Positions 27,558 to 33,184 of a DNA stretch of 33,184 nt are shown here, one piece after another. The number at the start of each line of letters is the position of its first letter. The first letter of the stretch is position 1. This DNA comes from Marinobacter sp. Lineage in GTDB: Bacteria; Pseudomonadota; Gammaproteobacteria; Pseudomonadales; Oleiphilaceae. The position numbers and the translations under genes were made by a program. The notes beneath the pieces are model-generated. The model had not been told where the DNA came from. It did no database searches and saw only the letters and a list, made by a program, of their open reading frames with translations. The stretch lies in the NCBI GenBank assembly GCA_018623515.1, contig JAAZVL010000016.1, positions 1-33,184 on the forward strand. Reading direction: 5' to 3'.

Positions 27558-29658
27558 CCTTTGCGAAGCGGGCGCGGTCGAAAGCTCCCCGCGCTGGAGG
27601 ACGGTCGCCGCCTTCCGCCGGGCCCTTCTCATTGTCCTGGTGCTCGGGCAGACGCTGGTGGCCTGTTATTACCTGCTGTGGGTGCTGCCCTATCATGGCG
27701 GAACCTGGCTGGAACTGGCGATTCTCGGGCTGTTTGCCGTGCTTTACGCCTGGATTGCCGTCGGTTTCTGGGTTGCGGCGTTCGGGTTTGCCTTCAGGCT
27801 CCGGGGAGGTGACCGGTACTCGTTGCTGAGGCGGCATAAGGACCGGGACCTCGAGTCAGTCCCTTTGGCCCGGACGGCAATCGTGATGCCGGTCTACCAT
27901 GAGCCGGTTCACTGGACATTCAGCGGCCTGAAGGCGGTCTACCGGGATCTTGAGCGCAATGGCCAGCTCGACCATTTCGAGTTCTTTATTCTCTCGGACA
28001 GCCGCGATCCGGATACCTGGCTTGCAGAACAGGCTGCATGGCACGATCTGGTCAGGGAGTTGGGGGCCGAGGGCCGGTTGTTCTATCGGCGTCGCCCGGT
28101 GAACCTGAACTACAAGAGCGGGAATGTGGCCGATTTCCTGCGCAGGTGGGGCCGGCATTACGAATACATGGTGGTGCTGGATGCCGATAGCCTGGTCAGT
28201 GGTCGCACCCTGGTCCGGATGGTGCGGCTCATGGAGCTTGAGCCCCGGGTCGGTATTCTTCAGACCAATCCGAACATCATAAACGGCCAGTCGCTGTTTG
28301 CCCGGATCCAGCAATTTGGCAACCGTTTCTATTCCCCCTTGTTTGCGACCGGGCTGGCGGCCATCCAGATGGGGGATGCCGCCTTCTGGGGACACAACGC
28401 CATACTCAGGGTTCGGCCTTTCATGCGCCATTGTGGCCTGAGAAAGCTGCGCGGCCCCGGGATTTTTGGTGGTCCCATCATGAGCCACGATTTTGTCGAA
28501 GCGGCTTATATGGGCCGGGCCGGCTATGAAGTGTGGCTGGAGCCCGGATTGGGTGAAAGCTTCGAGGAATCACCGCCGACGCTGTCCGACGAACTGGTTC
28601 GGGACAACCGCTGGGCCAAGGGTAATCTCCAGCATCTGTGGATCATGCTGACAGCACCCGGGCTCCGGTTTGCCCATCGGATGGCGTTCCTGAATGGGAT
28701 CATGGCGTATCTGGCTTCGCCGTTGTGGTTGCTGTTTCTGATCTGCACCACCGTCGAGGCAGCCCGGATGACCCTCGCCCCGATTGATTATTTTCCCGAT
28801 GGGCACCAGGGACTGTTTCCTCTCTGGCCCGAGTGGCGGCCTGAGTGGGCACTTGCGCTGGCCCTGAGTACGGCGGTGCTGTTGTTCCTGCCCAAAATCC
28901 TGGCCCTGGTTGACGCCATTGTGCACCACCTGGCAAAGGGTTTCGGGGGCCTGGGTCGTTTGACTGTGAGTGTGCTCATTGAAATCGCGGTGTCGGTCCT
29001 GCTGGCACCCCTGCGCATGCTGGCTCACAGCCGTTTCGTACTCGCGGCACTGTTTAATGTCTCTCTCAAGTGGGCGGGGCAGAACCGGACGGAGGAAACA
29101 ACCTGGTCCGAGGCACTGCGGACCCAGCTCCCGGGCATGGTCATCGGGGTTGGCTGGTCGGCCTTTGCCTGGTCCCTGGACCGCCTGTTTTTTCTCTGGT
29201 CCCTCCCGGTTGCCCTGCCGTTGGTGCTGGCGGTGCCAACGTCTGTTCTGCTGAGTCGGGTGTCCATCGGCCGGCGTCTCAGGGCGCGGCGCCTCCTGGC
29301 TATTCCTGAGGAAGGGAAGCGCCTGGCCATTCTGGAGGATGCCCGTACTGCCCGTGCGCAGATCAAACCCGACACCGGATTGCGCCCGGTGGAGCATGCC
29401 GTTCTGAGCCCCGACCTGAACCGGCTTCATTGGTCGCTGGCCCGGGACCATCGAACGGCTGTGCGTGGCGAACACCTCAAAGCGGCCGTCATCCGATGCC
29501 TTCAGGATGGGCCGGACGCACTCTCAGCAGCCGAACTCAGCCAGGTGCTGCAGGACCGAAGTTCACTCAGGGAGTTGCATCGCAAGGCCTGGTGCGCGCC
29601 GCCGTCGGATTACTGGGGCCGATGCGTTCAGCGACTGGCACGGGAGAACGATTCCTGA
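27550..29658 (+). CDS. opgH: Glucan biosynthesis glucosyltransferase OpgH (short N-terminus)
   Basis: Start MSDLCEAGAVESS at 27550; MPVYHEPVHWTFSGLKAVYRDL, LDADSLVSG, GHNAILRVRPF, RDNRWAKGNLQHL. Confidence 0.93.
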   Translation: MSDLCEAGAVESSPRWRTVAAFRRALLIVLVLGQTLVACYYLLWVLPYHGGTWLELAILGLFAVLYAWIAVGFWVAAFGFAFRLRGGDRYSLLRRHKDRDLESVPLARTAIVMPVYHEPVHWTFSGLKAVYRDLERNGQLDHFEFFILSDSRDPDTWLAEQAAWHDLVRELGAEGRLFYRRRPVNLNYKSGNVADFLRRWGRHYEYMVVLDADSLVSGRTLVRMVRLMELEPRVGILQTNPNIINGQSLFARIQQFGNRFYSPLFATGLAAIQMGDAAFWGHNAILRVRPFMRHCGLRKLRGPGIFGGPIMSHDFVEAAYMGRAGYEVWLEPGLGESFEESPPTLSDELVRDNRWAKGNLQHLWIMLTAPGLRFAHRMAFLNGIMAYLASPLWLLFLICTTVEAARMTLAPIDYFPDGHQGLFPLWPEWRPEWALALALSTAVLLFLPKILALVDAIVHHLAKGFGGLGRLTVSVLIEIAVSVLLAPLRMLAHSRFVLAALFNVSLKWAGQNRTEETTWSEALRTQLPGMVIGVGWSAFAWSLDRLFFLWSLPVALPLVLAVPTSVLLSRVSIGRRLRARRLLAIPEEGKRLAILEDARTARAQIKPDTGLRPVEHAVLSPDLNRLHWSLARDHRTAVRGEHLKAAVIRCLQDGPDALSAAELSQVLQDRSSLRELHRKAWCAPPSDYWGRCVQRLARENDS

Positions 29659-29699
29659 ACCCTGACGTAAAACCTTGAATCATACGGGAGGAGATTGTT

Positions 29700-31286
29700 G
29701 TGGACAGGAGAACCTTACTCAAGGTGTGGCTGGCGTCCGCGGTAAGTTATGGGCTGGCGCTCCGGGTGGTTGCTGCGCCTGAAGGTTCGGGGGCGGCTGT
29801 CGGGGCCGACGGCAAGCCATTCAGTTATGCCTGGCTCAAGGGGCAGGCCCGAAACCTGGCTGCCCAACCCTACCAGGATCATGAGGGGGAGGTGCCCGAC
29901 GTCCTGAAAAAGCTCTCCTGGGATGACTATCAGGCGATCCGGTTCCGGGAAAATCATGCCTTGTGGCGAGAGACAGCATCGTCTTTCCAGGTTCAGCTAT
30001 TTCACCTGGGGTTGTTTTTCCTGGCCCCGGTCAGGATTCATGAAGTGCAGGACGGCAAGGCGACCGAGCTGGCCTACAACCCGGACTATTTTTCCTATGA
30101 GGGCGAGCAGCCCCTCGGGGAGCTCCCCGAGGATCTGGGATTTGCCGGTTTCCGGGTGCACTACCATACGAATTTCCAGCTGGATGTCGCATCCTTCCTC
30201 GGCGCGAGCTATTTCCGGGCAGTCGGATCGGAGATGCAATACGGCATCTCGGCCAGGGGGCTGGCCATCGATACGGGGACCGGGAAAGAAGAGGAGTTCC
30301 CGAGGTTCACTGCTTTCTGGCTGGAGCGGCCGGCTGAGGATCAACGGGTGCTGCGGGTATGGGCGCTGCTGGATTCGCCAAGTACCACCGGCGCCTATGC
30401 CTTCACGATCGATCCCGGGCGTAACCTGGTGATGGATGTGGATGTCGCCTTATACCCGCGCAAGCAGATGGAACGGGTGGGGATTGCCCCGCTGACCAGC
30501 ATGTACCAGGTGGGTGAAAACAGTAAGCGAATGGATTACGACTGGCGGCCGGAGATTCATGACTCCGACGGTCTGGCCATGCTGACCGGAGGCGGAGCGT
30601 GGTTGTGGCGGCCGCTGAGGAATCCCCGCAGGCTCGGATTCAGCAGTTTTTCGGACCGGGATCCCCGGGGATTCGGCCTGCTCCAGCGTGATCGCAACTT
30701 CGATCACTACCAGGATGACGGGGTGTTTTACGATCGCAGGCCCAGCGTCTGGGTTGAGCCGCGAGAAAGCTGGGGCAAAGGCAGTATTGATCTGGTTGAG
30801 ATCCCGACCGTTGACGAAACCTTCGATAACATCGTGGCCTTCTGGCACCCGGAACAACCCCTGCAAGCCGGGCGGGAGTACCTCTTTTCGTACCGGCTTC
30901 ACTGGGGAGAGCGGGCACCGGTTCAACCCTACGAGCTGGCTTCAGTAGCGGCAACCCGGACTGGCCTGGGCGGTGTGGTCGGCCAGGAGCGCAAGTATTT
31001 CTCCTGGCGCTTTGTGGTCGATTTTGCCGGTGGGCCGCTGCAGATGCTGGCGGAGGAAGCCGAAGTCATCCCGGAAATCTCGGTCAGTCGGGGCAGGGTG
31101 GAGATCACCTCGGCGAGGCCACTGGCCGCAATTGATGGGTATCGGGCGATGTTTGATCTGGTGCCGGACGGGTCCGAGGAACCGATCGAGCTGCGTCTTT
31201 ACCTGAGTCTCAATGGCGAGCCCATCACCGAGACCTGGCTCTACCAGTATTTCCCGCCTGCGCCGGACGACCGAAAACTTTATTAG
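29700..31286 (+). CDS. opgD: OpgD-type periplasmic glucan protein with Tat-like signal
   Basis: GTG start; MDRRTLLKVWLASAVSYG twin-arginine start; LWRETASSFQVQLFHLGLFFLAPVRIHEV; GFGLLQRDRNFDHYQDDGVFYDRRPSVWVEP. Confidence 0.88.
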   Translation: MDRRTLLKVWLASAVSYGLALRVVAAPEGSGAAVGADGKPFSYAWLKGQARNLAAQPYQDHEGEVPDVLKKLSWDDYQAIRFRENHALWRETASSFQVQLFHLGLFFLAPVRIHEVQDGKATELAYNPDYFSYEGEQPLGELPEDLGFAGFRVHYHTNFQLDVASFLGASYFRAVGSEMQYGISARGLAIDTGTGKEEEFPRFTAFWLERPAEDQRVLRVWALLDSPSTTGAYAFTIDPGRNLVMDVDVALYPRKQMERVGIAPLTSMYQVGENSKRMDYDWRPEIHDSDGLAMLTGGGAWLWRPLRNPRRLGFSSFSDRDPRGFGLLQRDRNFDHYQDDGVFYDRRPSVWVEPRESWGKGSIDLVEIPTVDETFDNIVAFWHPEQPLQAGREYLFSYRLHWGERAPVQPYELASVAATRTGLGGVVGQERKYFSWRFVVDFAGGPLQMLAEEAEVIPEISVSRGRVEITSARPLAAIDGYRAMFDLVPDGSEEPIELRLYLSLNGEPITETWLYQYFPPAPDDRKLY

Positions 31287-31297
31287 AATTCAGGGAT

Positions 31298-31391
31298 ATG
31301 TTAACAATCCGGCGGTGCTCCTGTATGTTTTGTTGACAATAACTGCGTCCGGGCGTAGATTTGTGCCCAATCAAGTAACTATTGTTGACAA
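31298..31391 (+). promoter_or_regulatory. Promoter with three TTGTTGACAA-type operator candidates upstream of the GntR regulator
   Basis: TTGTTGACAA at 31330-31339 and 31382-31391, variant ATGTTAACAA at 31298-31307; TTGACA (31333-31338), 17-bp spacer, TAGATT (31356-31361). Confidence 0.65.
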
Positions 31392-31394
31392 GCC

Positions 31395-32075
31395 ATGGCT
31401 GAAGCTACTCTCCAATCCCAGACCCGAGCCGACGAAGCGTTTGATTGTTTACAAACGGCCATCGTCACAGGCGAGCTCGCTCCCGGCGAGAAGATCGGTG
31501 AAGTTGAGCTCTGCTCCCGGTTCAATCTGACCCGGGGACCGCTGCGCGAAGCGCTTGGTCGCCTGGAGTCCCGTGGGCTGCTGGTGCGTCGACCACACGC
31601 GGGCGTCAAAGTGGTTTCTGTCAGCGCCGCCGAGCTGCTGGAGCTTTACCGGATCCGCGAGGTCATGGAGGGGCTGGCCGCGCGCCAGGCTGCCGAACGG
31701 ATGACCGACGAGGAAATCGCCGAGTTGCAGGCCACCCTGGACAGCCACGAGAAGATGATCGAACAGGCCCAGGGCCAGGCCTACTATCAGGCCGAAGGCG
31801 ATTACGACTTCCACCACCGCATCGCTACCGGCAGCCGCAATGCCAAGCTTGCCCAGATGCTGCTGGGTGACCTTTACTACATGGTCCGGATGTACCGGTA
31901 CCGACTGAGCACCTCCGCCGGGCGCCCGCACCTGGCGCTTCGTGAACACCGCCGTATCGTCGAGGCCATTGCCCAGAGGGACGGTGAGCTCGCCGAATTC
32001 CTGATGAAACGACACATTAATGCCGCGCGCATGAATATAGAGAAGAAAATCGAGGAAGGCGTCCTGACAATTTAA
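31395..32075 (+). CDS. GntR-family (FCD domain) transcriptional regulator
   Basis: 226 aa; GEKIGEVELCSRFNLTRGPLREALGRLESRGLLVRRPHAGVKV; followed by prpB. Confidence 0.92.
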   Translation: MAEATLQSQTRADEAFDCLQTAIVTGELAPGEKIGEVELCSRFNLTRGPLREALGRLESRGLLVRRPHAGVKVVSVSAAELLELYRIREVMEGLAARQAAERMTDEEIAELQATLDSHEKMIEQAQGQAYYQAEGDYDFHHRIATGSRNAKLAQMLLGDLYYMVRMYRYRLSTSAGRPHLALREHRRIVEAIAQRDGELAEFLMKRHINAARMNIEKKIEEGVLTI

Positions 32076-32085
32076 AGCTGACCAA

Positions 32086-32115
32086 GGGGGCTGACCCCGA
32101 ACGGGCTCAGACCCC
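32086..32115. repeat. REP-like imperfect hairpin between gntR and prpB
   Basis: GGGGGCTGACCCCGAACGGGCTCAGACCCC; first 10 nt recur at 33061. Confidence 0.55.
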
Positions 32116-32162
32116 AACTTCACGAACCAACACAAAATTCCGAACAACACGAGGCCAACACC

Positions 32163-33050
32163 ATGTCCAACAAACTCTCCCCGGGAGCCCGCTTCCGCAA
32201 GGCCCTGAAAGACAACCAGCCCCTGCAGATTGTGGGTACCATCAATGCCTACGCCGCGATGATGGCGGAGAAGGTCGGCCACCAGGCCATCTACCTCTCC
32301 GGTGGTGGTGTCGCCAACGCCTCCTATGGTCTTCCGGACCTGGGTATGACAACGATGAACGATGTGGTGGAAGACGTGCGGCGCATCACCGCCGCCACAG
32401 AACTGCCGCTGCTGGTGGACATCGACACCGGCTGGGGTGGTGCATTCAACATTGCCCGTACCATCCGTGAGATGGAGCGTGCAGGTGCCGCCGCAGTCCA
32501 TATCGAAGACCAGGTTGCCCAGAAGCGCTGTGGCCACCGCCCGAACAAGGAAATCGTCTCCAAGGAAGAAATGGTAGACCGCATCAAGGCCGCCGTTGAC
32601 GCCCGCCAGGACGACGACTTCTTCATCATGGCCCGTACCGATGCCTTCCAGAAGGAAGGTCTGGAAGCGGCCATCGATCGCGCCAAGGCCTGCATTGAAG
32701 CCGGTGCTGACGGCATTTTTGCCGAAGCGGTCCATGAGCTGGACGACTACAAAGCCTTCGCCGAGGCCCTGGATGTGCCGATTCTCGCCAACATCACCGA
32801 ATTCGGCGCAACCCCGCTCTACAACAAGAAAGAGCTGGCCGACGCCGGCGCCGGCATGGTCCTGTATCCACTGAGCGCCTTCCGCGCCATGAACAAGGCC
32901 GCCCTGACCGTTTACAAGAACATCCTGGAGAAGGGCGATCAGAAAGACGTGGTTGACCTGATGCAGACCCGGATGGAACTGTATGATTTCCTGAACTACC
33001 ACGACTTCGAGCAGAAGCTGGACCAGCTGTTTGCCCAGAGCAAAGGCTGA
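32163..33050 (+). CDS. prpB: Methylisocitrate lyase
   Basis: 295 aa; [58 protein letters not shown]. Confidence 0.96.
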   Translation: MSNKLSPGARFRKALKDNQPLQIVGTINAYAAMMAEKVGHQAIYLSGGGVANASYGLPDLGMTTMNDVVEDVRRITAATELPLLVDIDTGWGGAFNIARTIREMERAGAAAVHIEDQVAQKRCGHRPNKEIVSKEEMVDRIKAAVDARQDDDFFIMARTDAFQKEGLEAAIDRAKACIEAGADGIFAEAVHELDDYKAFAEALDVPILANITEFGATPLYNKKELADAGAGMVLYPLSAFRAMNKAALTVYKNILEKGDQKDVVDLMQTRMELYDFLNYHDFEQKLDQLFAQSKG

Positions 33051-33060
33051 AGAATAAGTA

Positions 33061-33184
33061 GGGGGCTGACGACTCCGGGGTCTGATGAAAGCCTTCATCT
33101 GACCCCATTTTCGAGATTGAAGTAAGGGGTCTGATGAACTTGTTCTTCCGACCCCGAGTTTCCCGCTAAAAAGGGGTCAGAAGA
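33061..33184. repeat. REP-like GGGGTCTGATGAA hairpin array, continuing past the window
   Basis: GGGGTCTGATGAA-AGCC-TTCATCTGACCCC at 33077-33106; GGGGTCTGATGAA-CTTG-TTCTTCCGACCCC at 33126-33155; GGGGTCAG begins again near 33173. Confidence 0.75.

Noticed and set aside
31449-33098. 549-aa minus-strand ORF antisense to gntR and prpB
   Set aside because: Spans two well-recognised plus-strand genes and their gap; a shadow frame from codon bias.

Overview
This is a gene-dense chromosomal window from a gammaproteobacterium; gene order and protein content look Marinobacter-like (inference). Left part: a conserved block bepA(partial)-tusA-perM-like-bcp-dapA-bamC-purC, an outer-membrane barrel, a sugar-nucleotide epimerase, a TRAP transporter operon with a MarR-type regulator, an RluA-like pseudouridine synthase, a lipocalin, tRNA-Val(GAC) and an EamA transporter. 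Middle: a lipase with an adjacent beta-rich anchored protein, then a compact block of unclear function: YceI, CDP-alcohol phosphatidyltransferase, an MDR dehydrogenase lacking the usual zinc Cys, a PTPS/QueD-like protein lacking the expected catalytic residues, a GT4-methyltransferase fusion, an LPG-synthase-TM/flippase-like protein and a RibD-type reductase. This block is the best candidate here for an undescribed pathway. Right part: galU, a POTRA-less TpsB/FhaC-like barrel, an osmoregulated periplasmic glucan cluster (opgG, small ORF, short opgH, opgD), then a GntR regulator and prpB with operator-like repeats and REP-like hairpins. I found no CRISPR array, rRNA, prophage or transposase. 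All calls are from reading the sequence and translations; no database search was run.
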